Assembly: GCF_030730905.1 (NCBI RefSeq)
Contig: NZ_JAVAMP010000001.1
Location: 558,001 to 622,000 of the forward strand
DNA length: 64,000 bases
Reading direction: 5' to 3'
Origin: Chengkuizengella axinellae
GTDB lineage: Bacteria; Bacillota; Bacilli; Paenibacillales; KCTC-33759
Within the stretch, counting starts at the first letter, position 1. Every line of letters begins with the position of its first letter. Positions 1 to 6,918 of this stretch are shown in pieces. The notes below the pieces were generated by a model. It made no database searches. It was not told where the DNA came from and was given only the letters and a program-made list of their open reading frames with translations. The position numbers were made by a program, and so were the translations under genes.

Positions 1-36
1 TAGATTGAAACCACTTTTACAATAAGGAGTTTTCTT

Positions 37-513
37 ATGGCAAATAAAAAGAAAAAGACTTTAACAGCAACACAGCAGCAGTATCAATCCTTTGCGAAAG
101 AACGGGAACCGCAGCGTCCTGTGATTAAGAATTCTATCCGTGCTTTTTTTGCAGGGGGTACCATTTGCTTCATTGGACAGGGTATTCAAGATGCCATGGT
201 TCATTGGTTTCATTTTGATGAAGAAAAAGCGGGTGATCCAACAGTTGCTATTCTAATCCTTATTTCAGTGATATTAACAAGTTTGGGTATTTACGATAAA
301 TTTGCTCAATGGGCAGGAGCGGGCTCTGCTGTTCCAGTTACAGGGTTTGCTAATTCTATGTGTTCTGCTGCATTAGAACATCGAAGTGAAGGTTATGTAT
401 TAGGTGTAGGTGGTAATATGTTTAAGTTAGCAGGATCCGTTATTGTATTTGGTGTTGTTGCTGCGTTTATTATAGGGATTATTCATATTTTCTTAGGGAC
501 TGGAGGCGCTTAA
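37..513 (+). CDS. spoVAC: Stage V sporulation protein AC
   Basis: The 158-residue protein is one of the small membrane subunits of the SpoVA complex, which moves dipicolinic acid into the forespore and out again at germination. After a basic, polar N-terminus (about residues 1-35) there are several hydrophobic segments. The GAGSAVPVTGFANSM stretch near residue 95 is the signature shared by SpoVAC and SpoVAE. An AAGGAG ribosome site lies 9 bases before the ATG. The stop codon overlaps the spoVAD start region, so the genes are translationally coupled. Family knowledge: SpoVAC behaves as a mechanosensitive channel in the inner spore membrane. The upstream end of the operon lies outside the window. 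Confidence 0.95.
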   Translation: MANKKKKTLTATQQQYQSFAKEREPQRPVIKNSIRAFFAGGTICFIGQGIQDAMVHWFHFDEEKAGDPTVAILILISVILTSLGIYDKFAQWAGAGSAVPVTGFANSMCSAALEHRSEGYVLGVGGNMFKLAGSVIVFGVVAAFIIGIIHIFLGTGGA

Positions 514-515
514 TG

Positions 516-1526
516 ATGTTGCAGGGCCATCAAAGCTGGAAATTTGAAAATAAGCCTGTTATTATTTCTTCCGCTGCAATCGTGGGTCCTGAAGAAGGAA
601 AAGGACCTCTTGTGAATGATTTTGATATCATTCATGAGGATAATTGGTTAGGTCAAGACAGCTGGGAAAAAGCAGAGCAAAAATTCATGGAAGAAGCAGC
701 AAAACTGGCTGTAAAAAAAGCAAGTTTAAGAACAGAAGATATCGACTTTTATTTAGGTGGAGATCTAATGAATCAAATCATCAGCAGCAGCTTTACTGCT
801 AGAACATTAGCAGTGCCTTATGTGGGCGTATTTGGCGCATGTTCAACTTCGATGGTTAGTTTATCGATATCTTCATTATTCGTAAATTCAGGGGCAGCAA
901 ATCACGTAGTTTGCGGGGCGTGTAGCCATAATAGTTCAGTAGAAAAACAATTTAGGTATCCAACTGAATATGGTTCGCAAAAACCGCCAACAGCGCAATA
1001 TACAGTTACTGGAGCAGGGGCATCGGTGATTGCTAAAGAAGGTAGTGGACCTAAGGTTGTAGGTGCAACTGTTGGAAAAGTAGTGGACATGGGTATCACA
1101 GATCCATTTAATATGGGAGTAGCGATGGCACCAGCTGCAGTAGATACGATCGAGGCTCATTTAAGGGATTTTCAAATTACACCTGATTATTACGATTTAA
1201 TTGTGACTGGAGATTTAGCAAAGGTTGGTCATCAAATTGCTTCAGATTTATTTCACAAACATAAAATTCCAATCGATCAAACCGAATTCAATGATTGTGG
1301 ATTAATGATTTATGAATTGGATGAATATTTAATTATAGCTGGTGGAAGCGGATGTGGATGTTCAGCTGTAGTTACTTATGGACATTTAATGAAAAAATTA
1401 CGAACTGGGGAATTAAATCGAATACTGGTTGTAGCTACAGGTGCATTGCATTCACCCATTTCTTATCAGCAAGGTGAAAGTATTCCTTGTATTGCACACG
1501 CAGTAAGTATAGAAAGTGAAAAATGA
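516..1526 (+). CDS. spoVAD: Stage V sporulation protein AD
   Basis: The 336-residue product has a thiolase-like fold and is the dipicolinic-acid-binding SpoVAD subunit. Recognisable family blocks are FGACSTSM (about residue 109), EKQFRYPTEYG, MAPAAVDTI, the NDCGLMIY block and GGSGCGCSAVVTYGH. It lacks membrane segments, in keeping with its peripheral place on the inner spore membrane. Two start codons are possible, ATG at 513 and ATG at 516. The second is chosen because the family starts with M-x-x-G-x-Q-x-W. The gene overlaps or abuts spoVAC and sits 16 bases before spoVAE, so the three form one operon, expected to be transcribed in the forespore by sigma-G. Confidence 0.95.
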   Translation: MLQGHQSWKFENKPVIISSAAIVGPEEGKGPLVNDFDIIHEDNWLGQDSWEKAEQKFMEEAAKLAVKKASLRTEDIDFYLGGDLMNQIISSSFTARTLAVPYVGVFGACSTSMVSLSISSLFVNSGAANHVVCGACSHNSSVEKQFRYPTEYGSQKPPTAQYTVTGAGASVIAKEGSGPKVVGATVGKVVDMGITDPFNMGVAMAPAAVDTIEAHLRDFQITPDYYDLIVTGDLAKVGHQIASDLFHKHKIPIDQTEFNDCGLMIYELDEYLIIAGGSGCGCSAVVTYGHLMKKLRTGELNRILVVATGALHSPISYQQGESIPCIAHAVSIESEK

Positions 1527-1542
1527 AAGAGGTGAACAGTTC

Positions 1543-1893
1543 ATGCAATATTTTTGGGCATTTATTGTTGGAGGTGGAGTATGTGTCATTGGGCAATTCT
1601 TACTGGATGTAGGAAGAATGACACCAGCTCATACTATGAGTACACTTGTTGTGGCAGGTGCAGTTCTTGATGGCATTGGTTGGTATGAACCATTTATTGA
1701 TTTTGCGGGAGCAGGTGCCACAGTGCCAATAACAAGCTTTGGTAACGCACTAGTTCATGGAGCTTTAGCTGAGTTGGAGAGAGATGGATATATAGGAGTA
1801 ATGACAGGAATTTTTGAGGTGACAAGTGCGGGTGTTTCAGCGGCGATTATTTTCTCATTTCTCGCTTCCCTGGTATTTAAACCTAAAGGGTGA
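1543..1893 (+). CDS. spoVAE: Stage V sporulation protein AE (AEb type)
   Basis: This is a 116-residue hydrophobic protein with three to four membrane segments and the GAGATVPITSFGNALVHGA signature that it shares with SpoVAC. The ATG at 1543 is preferred over the in-frame ATG at 1516 because a GAGGTG ribosome site lies just upstream of it, and because the resulting length equals that of Bacillus subtilis SpoVAEb. It is the last gene of the spoVAC-AD-AE unit. The complex acts in uptake and release of Ca-dipicolinate across the inner spore membrane. Confidence 0.93.
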   Translation: MQYFWAFIVGGGVCVIGQFLLDVGRMTPAHTMSTLVVAGAVLDGIGWYEPFIDFAGAGATVPITSFGNALVHGALAELERDGYIGVMTGIFEVTSAGVSAAIIFSFLASLVFKPKG

Positions 1894-1897
1894 TTTC

Positions 1898-1953
1898 AAA
1901 AAAAAGATGGATCTGCTTCTTCAATAAACAAAATCATCTTATTGCAGAAGCAG
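1898..1953 (-). terminator. Intrinsic terminator of the minus-strand DUF2249 operon
   Basis: The arms 1913-1927 and 1939-1953 pair over 15 bases with one mismatch around an 11-base loop. On the minus strand the hairpin is followed by a run of T (complement of 1898-1905). It therefore ends the operon that finishes with the DUF59 gene. On the plus strand no T-run follows, so it serves spoVAE poorly. Confidence 0.75.
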
Positions 1954-1969
1954 GTTAAATATTGAACAG

Positions 1970-2272
1970 TCATGTTTGTAATTTTTTTAATGCTTCCTGG
2001 CTCATTTTATCTGGACTCCAAGGAGGATCCCAGACGAGATCAACTTCCACTCTGTTAACTCCATCCAGACTTACAACTGCAGCTTCCACTCCACTTGTAA
2101 TACTGTCATGGAGAGGACATCCAGGGGTGGTTAATGTCATTTGGATATACACATCGTTTAGTTTCGTGATTTCAATTTCATAAATCAACCCTAAATCCAC
2201 AACATTAATATTTAACTCAGGATCAATGACGGTTCTCAATTTATCATAAATTTGATCAGTTAAATTCTTCAT
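1970..2272 (-). CDS. MIP18/DUF59 (SufT/PaaD-like) metal-sulfur cluster protein
   Basis: The 100-residue protein belongs to the MIP18 (DUF59) family, whose members help assemble or deliver iron-sulfur clusters. The diagnostic motifs are DPELNINVVDLGLIY near residue 17, TTPGCPLHDSI near residue 48 (with the conserved cysteine), and the WDPPWSPDKMS tail. It is the last gene on the minus strand behind two DUF2249 genes and a heme-copper-oxidase-like gene, with a gap of 49 bases, and a terminator follows. The context suggests it matures or repairs a metal centre used in this operon; that is inference. A SufT role for the general SUF system is an alternative, but no suf genes are present here. Confidence 0.88.
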   Translation of the reverse strand: MKNLTDQIYDKLRTVIDPELNINVVDLGLIYEIEITKLNDVYIQMTLTTPGCPLHDSITSGVEAAVVSLDGVNRVEVDLVWDPPWSPDKMSQEALKKLQT

Positions 2273-2321
2273 TTTATAACCTCCATTTTGATCGGCGTGG
2301 TCTTTATTACACAGTTGATTG

Positions 2322-3590
2322 CTATTTGTATTGTCTTAAAACATTTATAATCGCAGCACCATACACAATAGAAAGAATAGTTAAAATTCCTTGAAATAAA
2401 TTGAATCCAGCTTGAGATGAATACAAAATAGCAAGAGCTACACCCCATACGGATATAGAAAAGGAGTAAAATAATAAAACTCCTAGTTTATCATTCACCA
2501 TATCTTTCAATACAGGTACATCAGCTTTACCCACTTTCTCACTGTATCGATACGTCCACCATAAAAAGGGTACAATTTTATATAAATAACCCATAATACT
2601 AAAAATAATCCAGTTAAAAATATAGAGATAGGTGAATATACCTATAAAGGACATCGATAAATCAAAAAACAAAACATTCAACATCACCATAAGGTGCAGA
2701 ATCCAACCAAAAATAATGGCAACCAAAGAGAACATAAAAGCTCGATCAAGTTTTTTCTTTAGTCGCTTTTTCAAAATTTCTCTTATGTGAATGACAAAAA
2801 AACTAAATCCTAAAAAGAGTAAACTAAAACTTAATTTCAAAAAAATCTCATTATCAATCCAAAAAGAGATGATTCCAAACAACAAACCTGCAACATAAGT
2901 TCCGTATACATAGATGCTTCTTTTCATGGTATACCCATGTGATAAAGAAAACATAGGCACCATTTTATATGAAAATCCAAAAATTAAAAGAGTGAACCAC
3001 CCAGCTAAACCTAATAAAATATGAGTTTTTAATAAAGCAAAATGATTCATGATTTCATTGTTTAAGACCAGGTTTGCTACTAATAAAATGCCTAGGCTGA
3101 TTGTTAATAACAGACAAAGTAAAGCAGTGCCTACAAAGACTGTTAGAATGTTTTTACTAGCTTGTTTTTTTATCGTTTTCCACATTTGAAATAAAAACAT
3201 AACAATTCCCAACACGGTAAGTCCTGCAGTAAACATAGCGATTTCAATGTAATAGGCTAGTGATAATGAGAAGCCAACAATACCAATAGCAGATATGGAA
3301 AATTGAATGAAACCAAATTTTTCACTCCATATTGGAGTTAGGAAAACAACAGGTACTAACTGATACATCGCTCCCATGGCAACCATCATTACCCAACCCA
3401 GCAACAATAAGTGAGCTGCCATCCAAACTTCGGGAATACGAAAAATGCCTTGAACAATCATATCTCCATTTTTAAGCAAAATAAACTGAGAAGTAATGAA
3501 TGCTGCTAAACTAAATAAAATAAAGGATAGGGGAAGTGCAATATTTGTTTTTGTTTCTGTATTTAATGAAGGGTTCAATTGTATATTCAC
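2322..3590 (-). CDS. Heme-copper oxidase subunit I-like / NnrS-like membrane protein
   Basis: The 422-residue protein has about 12 hydrophobic helices. It resembles the COX1/NnrS superfamily: helix 2 carries a histidine in AAHLLLLGW followed by GAMYQLVPVVF, and a second such module, HILLGLAGWFTLLIFGFSYKMVPMF, lies near residue 190. Further histidines occur at FFVIHIREIL and GWILHLMVM. These are fewer than the six histidines of a genuine terminal oxidase, so catalysis as an oxidase is doubtful. The start is GTG in a GTGA overlap with the preceding DUF2249 gene, so translation is coupled. Such proteins commonly sit in nitric oxide or denitrification clusters; a role in heme/NO chemistry here is inference. 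Confidence 0.7.
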   Translation of the reverse strand: MNIQLNPSLNTETKTNIALPLSFILFSLAAFITSQFILLKNGDMIVQGIFRIPEVWMAAHLLLLGWVMMVAMGAMYQLVPVVFLTPIWSEKFGFIQFSISAIGIVGFSLSLAYYIEIAMFTAGLTVLGIVMFLFQMWKTIKKQASKNILTVFVGTALLCLLLTISLGILLVANLVLNNEIMNHFALLKTHILLGLAGWFTLLIFGFSYKMVPMFSLSHGYTMKRSIYVYGTYVAGLLFGIISFWIDNEIFLKLSFSLLFLGFSFFVIHIREILKKRLKKKLDRAFMFSLVAIIFGWILHLMVMLNVLFFDLSMSFIGIFTYLYIFNWIIFSIMGYLYKIVPFLWWTYRYSEKVGKADVPVLKDMVNDKLGVLLFYSFSISVWGVALAILYSSQAGFNLFQGILTILSIVYGAAIINVLRQYK

Positions 3591-3805
3591 CCTTTCTTCT
3601 GAATGATAATTTTATAGCTACCATCATCCTGCGATATTGTTTCATAATCAAAACCACGTTCATTTAACTCAGCATATAGAAACATAGGTTGGCGATCATT
3701 TATTGCAATAAGCTCCTCTCCATCTTTTAGTTCCTCAAGAGCCTGCAGTATTCTCACCATTGGTTGAGGGGGTTCTAATCCACGGTTATTTATTTTCATA
3801 TTCAT
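3587..3805 (-). CDS. DUF2249 domain protein (second copy)
   Basis: This 72-residue protein is a stand-alone DUF2249 domain, a TusA/SirA-like alpha-beta fold. Visible features are the N-terminal RGLEPPQPMVRILQALEEL helix region, the LIAINDRQPMFLYAELNERGF core and a C-terminal beta strand. It overlaps its upstream neighbour by an ATGA junction and its downstream neighbour by GTGA, so the three genes are translationally coupled. No cysteine is present, so it cannot act as a sulfur-relay protein in the manner of TusA. DUF2249 proteins recur next to Fnr-type regulators, NO reductases and nitrite reductases; the molecular role is unknown. Confidence 0.85.
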   Translation of the reverse strand: MNMKINNRGLEPPQPMVRILQALEELKDGEELIAINDRQPMFLYAELNERGFDYETISQDDGSYKIIIQKKG

Positions 3806-4059
3806 TCACCAGATTTCGAAAATGTAATTTTCCAGTGCTTTTCATCCATTTGTTCAGCTTGATGTTGAAAACCTTTAGATTTCATCACTTTGAACAAAGG
3901 TACAGGTTTAAATGTGGCATGGAGAATAAATAAGTCGTTTGGACCTACGCTTTTAACGGCTTCCATTATTTTTTTGAAGGGGTCTAATTTATTTTTTAAG
4001 TCTACTCTTACATCTAATTCCACAATTTTTTTACCTTCTTGCTTCAGTTGTTCTTTCAT
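3802..4059 (-). CDS. DUF2249 domain protein (first copy)
   Basis: The 85-residue protein is the first gene of the minus-strand operon and a second DUF2249 family member (VELDVRVDLKNKLDPFKKIMEAVKSVG, then a strand-turn-helix region with LFILHATFKPVPLFKVMKSKGF, shown here as separate blocks). It differs clearly from the copy that follows, so the pair is an old duplication. The AGGAGG ribosome site is well placed before the ATG. A predicted Crp/Fnr box centred at 4132.5 and a Fur-like box at 4099-4113 lie directly upstream. Biochemical function is unknown. Confidence 0.82.
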   Translation of the reverse strand: MKEQLKQEGKKIVELDVRVDLKNKLDPFKKIMEAVKSVGPNDLFILHATFKPVPLFKVMKSKGFQHQAEQMDEKHWKITFSKSGE

Positions 4060-4097
4060 GTCAAAGCCTCCTAAGACAAAGTATTGGTTATGATTTA

Positions 4098-4103
4098 ATG
4101 ATA
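4098..4103 (-). promoter_or_regulatory. Predicted -10 element of the DUF2249 operon
   Basis: On the minus strand the bases read TATCAT. A transcription start 41-42 bases from the centre of the Crp/Fnr box would fall near 4091 and would place the -10 exactly here. This geometry is that of class II Crp/Fnr activation. Prediction from spacing only. Confidence 0.45.
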
Positions 4104-4113
4104 ATCATTTTCA
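4099..4113. promoter_or_regulatory. Fur-like box
   Basis: TGATAATCATTTTCA matches the 7-1-7 Bacillus Fur box (TGATAAT-N-ATTATCA) at 14 of 15 positions. It overlaps the predicted -10 of the minus-strand DUF2249 operon, so binding of an iron-loaded Fur-family repressor would block transcription. Zur or PerR are less likely from the sequence. Confidence 0.5.
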
Positions 4114-4124
4114 TTGTAAAAATA

Positions 4125-4140
4125 TGTGATATGAATCACA
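4125..4140. promoter_or_regulatory. Crp/Fnr-type operator upstream of the DUF2249 operon
   Basis: TGTGATATGAATCACA is a perfect inverted repeat TGTGA-N6-TCACA, the consensus of Crp and of Bacillus Fnr. It lies 66 bases before the first DUF2249 start codon. A second perfect copy flanks the regulator gene at 5017-5032. Confidence 0.8.
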
Positions 4141-4242
4141 CCCAACCCAATCTGTTAGAATTTTAAATAGAAAAATAGTTCACCTGCAGGTGAACTTAAG
4201 AATATTTCATTTTCTAAATCGAGAACCTACGTCTTCTTCATA

Positions 4243-4932
4243 TTAAAACAATTCTTCTTTAAGTTTTTCAACATGGATTAAAAACCCTAATTCATTTTCA
4301 ATTAATAAATTTTTCTTTTTGAATTGGTTCAAGGTTCTATTGATGGTTTCTCTAGTGGAACCAATCATGTTGGCTAGTTCTCTATTCGTAAATTGCGTGG
4401 TGAGTTGTACAAAACCATTTTCTGCAGATTCACCGTGTTTTCTTCCCAATCGAATAAGCAGCATAATAATTTGCTCATACGTATTATGTAAAATTTTTTC
4501 TTCCAAACGGTTTTGCAAGTCAATGATTTTCTCACCCATGACCTTAAATAATTTGATACTGACCCCAGGGTATTGCAATAGCATCTTTTCAAAGTCTTTA
4601 ATAGAGATTACGAATAAAGTTGATTCTTCTACAATTTCAGCGTGTGCTGGATAATTGCCTTGTCTAAAAAATCCAACATGAGGGAACATTTCACCTTTTC
4701 TTAGAATAGATACGATTTGCTCTTTTCCGCTAAGATCCGTTTTATATATTTTTAACTTTCCGCTATGAATAAAGAAAACTCGATCTAACGGATCTCCTTG
4801 CATAAAAACAAGCATGCGTTGTTTAAATTTTCTTAGCTGGGTAATATTTACTATAGCATCAAGTTCTTCATTAGATAATTCTTTGAATAATGGAATCTGA
4901 TGCAAGAAGGATTTGATAGTCTCTACGTTCAT
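4243..4932 (-). CDS. Crp/Fnr family transcriptional regulator (cysteine-free)
   Basis: The 229-residue protein has a cyclic-nucleotide-binding-like domain (about residues 12-125), a long dimer helix and a C-terminal winged helix-turn-helix (about 165-225). The recognition helix contains STRETINRTL, the RETxxR pattern by which Crp reads TGTGA, consistent with the two TGTGA-N6-TCACA boxes nearby. There is not a single cysteine in the protein, so it cannot carry the [4Fe-4S] cluster of Fnr. Conserved cAMP-binding residues are not obvious either. It may sense through another ligand, as the heme-binding Dnr proteins do; that is inference. It is transcribed away from the V4R gene and in the same direction as the DUF2249 operon. 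Confidence 0.88.
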   Translation of the reverse strand: MNVETIKSFLHQIPLFKELSNEELDAIVNITQLRKFKQRMLVFMQGDPLDRVFFIHSGKLKIYKTDLSGKEQIVSILRKGEMFPHVGFFRQGNYPAHAEIVEESTLFVISIKDFEKMLLQYPGVSIKLFKVMGEKIIDLQNRLEEKILHNTYEQIIMLLIRLGRKHGESAENGFVQLTTQFTNRELANMIGSTRETINRTLNQFKKKNLLIENELGFLIHVEKLKEELF

Positions 4933-5016
4933 TATATAACTTCTCCTTGTTCCCTTTCATATAACACTCTTCTCCTTAATATAAAGGAATGAATTTTTGA
5001 TGTAAATATCATTTTG

Positions 5017-5032
5017 TGTGATTCCAATCACA
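5017..5032. promoter_or_regulatory. Crp/Fnr-type operator between the regulator and the V4R gene
   Basis: TGTGATTCCAATCACA is a perfect TGTGA-N6-TCACA repeat in the divergent region. For the plus-strand V4R gene a TATAAA -10 at 5052-5057 would put the start near 5064-5066, i.e. the box at about -41. Toward the regulator gene it suggests autoregulation. Confidence 0.78.
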
Positions 5033-5051
5033 TAATGGTTAATTTTTAATG

Positions 5052-5057
5052 TATAAA
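5052..5057 (+). promoter_or_regulatory. Predicted -10 of the V4R gene
   Basis: TATAAA lies about 30 bases downstream of the centre of the 5017-5032 operator and no good -35 exists at the usual place, as expected for a Crp/Fnr-activated class II promoter. Confidence 0.45.
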
Positions 5058-5185
5058 ATATGTTTAATTACCATATATGTATCCTTTACTTCAACATTAA
5101 GATGTATTACATAAACAAAAACTTACAGAGTTGGAGAGTTGACAGGATATAAATACAAATTTAGAACATAGGGAGTGGAGAGAAA

Positions 5186-5632
5186 ATGGAGAATTTTTCA
5201 TTTGAAGATATGTCAAAGATAAAGAGAGATTCATTAGGACATAATGTTCCGTTGGAATTGTTTCGTTCTATTCGATTAATAGGTATGTATCAAGGACTTC
5301 CCTTAAATGGAAAAGGGACAACTTCGGTAGTTGGGAAAAAAATTGGTGAGAACCTGTCTGTAAATTCAATGGATGAACTATTTGATGTATTTGAAAGGTT
5401 GAAAATTGGAATTCCTTCTGTTGTTAAACAAGATGAAAGTGGTTTTACTGTTGCGATAGAGGATTGCTTCTGTGAGGGGTTGCCCCAATTAGAGGGCAAG
5501 TATGTATGTGATTTAGAAGGAGCCATCATGCAGGGGGCTTTATCAAAATTATATAATAAAACAGTACGTGTAAGAGAAGTGAAATGTAATATTAATGGTG
5601 ATGAAAGATGCGAATATGAAATCAAAATGTAA
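5186..5632 (+). CDS. V4R domain small-molecule-binding protein
   Basis: The 148-residue protein is a stand-alone V4R (4-vinyl reductase) domain, the fold used as ligand sensor by XylR/DmpR-type activators and by BchJ. The C-terminal half carries the typical cysteine pattern: DCFCEGLP near residue 92, YVCDLEGAIMQGALSKL, and VKCNINGDERCEYEI at the end, which in the family holds a metal ion. There is no DNA-binding domain. It is divergent from the Crp/Fnr gene, shares an operator with it, and is followed by a terminator, so it is a monocistronic part of the same regulon. A role as ligand sensor or heme/volatile-compound binder is inference. Confidence 0.78.
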   Translation: MENFSFEDMSKIKRDSLGHNVPLELFRSIRLIGMYQGLPLNGKGTTSVVGKKIGENLSVNSMDELFDVFERLKIGIPSVVKQDESGFTVAIEDCFCEGLPQLEGKYVCDLEGAIMQGALSKLYNKTVRVREVKCNINGDERCEYEIKM

Positions 5633-5640
5633 CTTTTTTG

Positions 5641-5675
5641 AAACAGCCAAGTATGTTAAGTTGGCTGTTTTTTTT
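5641..5675 (+). terminator. Intrinsic terminator after the V4R gene
   Basis: AAACAGCCAA (5641-5650) pairs perfectly with TTGGCTGTTT (5661-5670) and is followed by a T-run to 5675. Confidence 0.9.
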
Positions 5676-5687
5676 ATACCATGAATT

Positions 5688-5731
5688 CAACGACTTCTCC
5701 AAGACCTCTTTAGAATTTTTGTTCCAATTTT
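5688..5731. repeat. Dispersed intergenic repeat, family B, copy 1
   Basis: A block of about 43 bases ending in TTTTTGTTCCAATTT resembles intergenic blocks at 38356-38395 and 47444-47490. The remainder of the intergenic region up to 5953 is AT-rich and holds the unresolved promoter of the next operon; no gene is seen there. Confidence 0.35.
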
Positions 5732-5953
5732 TAAAAAATAAATATTTTAATGGAGTAAAGCGTAAGTTCAACTTCCTCTCTGTCTTCGCATAAATGCTTT
5801 CCAATAGATGAGTTTCCTTTATATATAAAAAAGTGTAACTCCCAATCTTGATATATGAGATATATACAAATTAATCTGTAAAATACACGGTACAAAAAAA
5901 CGGAATATTCATGTAAAATAAAAGAATATATACAAGAGGAGGGGGAAATTGGA

Positions 5954-6916
5954 ATGAAAGCGTTTACGAATGAAGAATTTACAGTTGCACAAGCTTTGAA
6001 GGAAAATTTAGAAACTTGTATCTTAGGAAAGTCTGAGGAAATAGATCTGTTGCTCACTGTATTGTTGGCTGAAGGACATGTGTTGTTGGAGGATGTCCCT
6101 GGAACAGGAAAAACAGTTTTAATTAAATCTTTAGCAAAATCTATTGACGGACAGTTTCATAGAATTCAATGCAATCCCGACTTACTGCCAACAGATATTA
6201 CTGGTGTTTCCATATACCATCCGAAAGACGATTCTTTCATTTTTCGTCCTGGTCCTGTAATCACAAATATTCTACTTATTGATGAAATTAATAGAGCAAC
6301 AACAAAAACACAAGCAGCATTACTGGAAGCAATGGAAGAAAAGAGTGTTACTGTAGATGGAATCAGTCATGAATTGCCAAAGCCGTTTATGATGTTGGCA
6401 ACTCAAAATCCAATCGATTTTGCAGGTACATATTTACTACCAGAAGCTCAGTTAGATCGTTTTATGATGAAATTCAGTCTGGGATACCCGGATGAATCTA
6501 CTGAATTAACAATGGTCAACGCATACAGTCAGAATAACCCAATGGTTAATTTGAAATCAGTTACCAATATGGATATGATTCTAACTATTCAAGAAAAGGT
6601 TAAACAGGTGCATATTGATCAAGCTGTAACTCAATATGCAATTACGATCGTTAGAGAGACGCGTCAACATAAATCCATTCTGTTAGGAGCAAGTCCAAGA
6701 GCTACTTTAGCTTTGATACACGCAGCTAAAGCGTTTGCTTTTATTAAACAAAGAGATTATGTAATTCCTGATGATATTAAACAATTAGCTCCATATGTAT
6801 TAAATCATAGACTGATCTTACAATCAGATGTACGGATGGAAGGGAATACTGCAGATTCTGTTCTTCAATCTATTATGGAACAAGTAACCGTACCCGTTAG
6901 ACTGCGAGTGGAGTAA
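5954..6916 (+). CDS. MoxR family AAA+ ATPase
   Basis: The 320-residue ATPase is of the MoxR/AAA_3 type. Walker A is PGTGKTVLIKS (about residues 49-58), Walker B ILLIDEINRA (about 107-116), sensor 1 ATQNP (about 150), and a C-terminal lid follows (ASPRATLALIHAAKAFA). A GAGGAGGGGGAA ribosome site lies before the ATG. It is the first gene of a three-gene operon with DUF58 and transglutaminase genes, separated by 2 bases each. MoxR proteins act as chaperones in metal insertion or complex assembly together with DUF58/VWA partners. The substrate of this system is unknown. Confidence 0.93.
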   Translation: MKAFTNEEFTVAQALKENLETCILGKSEEIDLLLTVLLAEGHVLLEDVPGTGKTVLIKSLAKSIDGQFHRIQCNPDLLPTDITGVSIYHPKDDSFIFRPGPVITNILLIDEINRATTKTQAALLEAMEEKSVTVDGISHELPKPFMMLATQNPIDFAGTYLLPEAQLDRFMMKFSLGYPDESTELTMVNAYSQNNPMVNLKSVTNMDMILTIQEKVKQVHIDQAVTQYAITIVRETRQHKSILLGASPRATLALIHAAKAFAFIKQRDYVIPDDIKQLAPYVLNHRLILQSDVRMEGNTADSVLQSIMEQVTVPVRLRVE

Positions 6917-6918
6917 GT

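Noticed and set aside
902-1160. Minus-strand reading frames inside spoVAD
   Set aside because: Shadows of a strongly conserved gene; no ribosome sites and Cys/Ser-rich nonsense composition.
4319-4654. Plus-strand frame across the Crp/Fnr gene
   Set aside because: Antisense shadow of a well-supported gene without a ribosome site.
5622-6057. Minus-strand frames between the V4R and MoxR genes
   Set aside because: They run through the terminator and repeat and overlap the MoxR start; no ribosome site or family.
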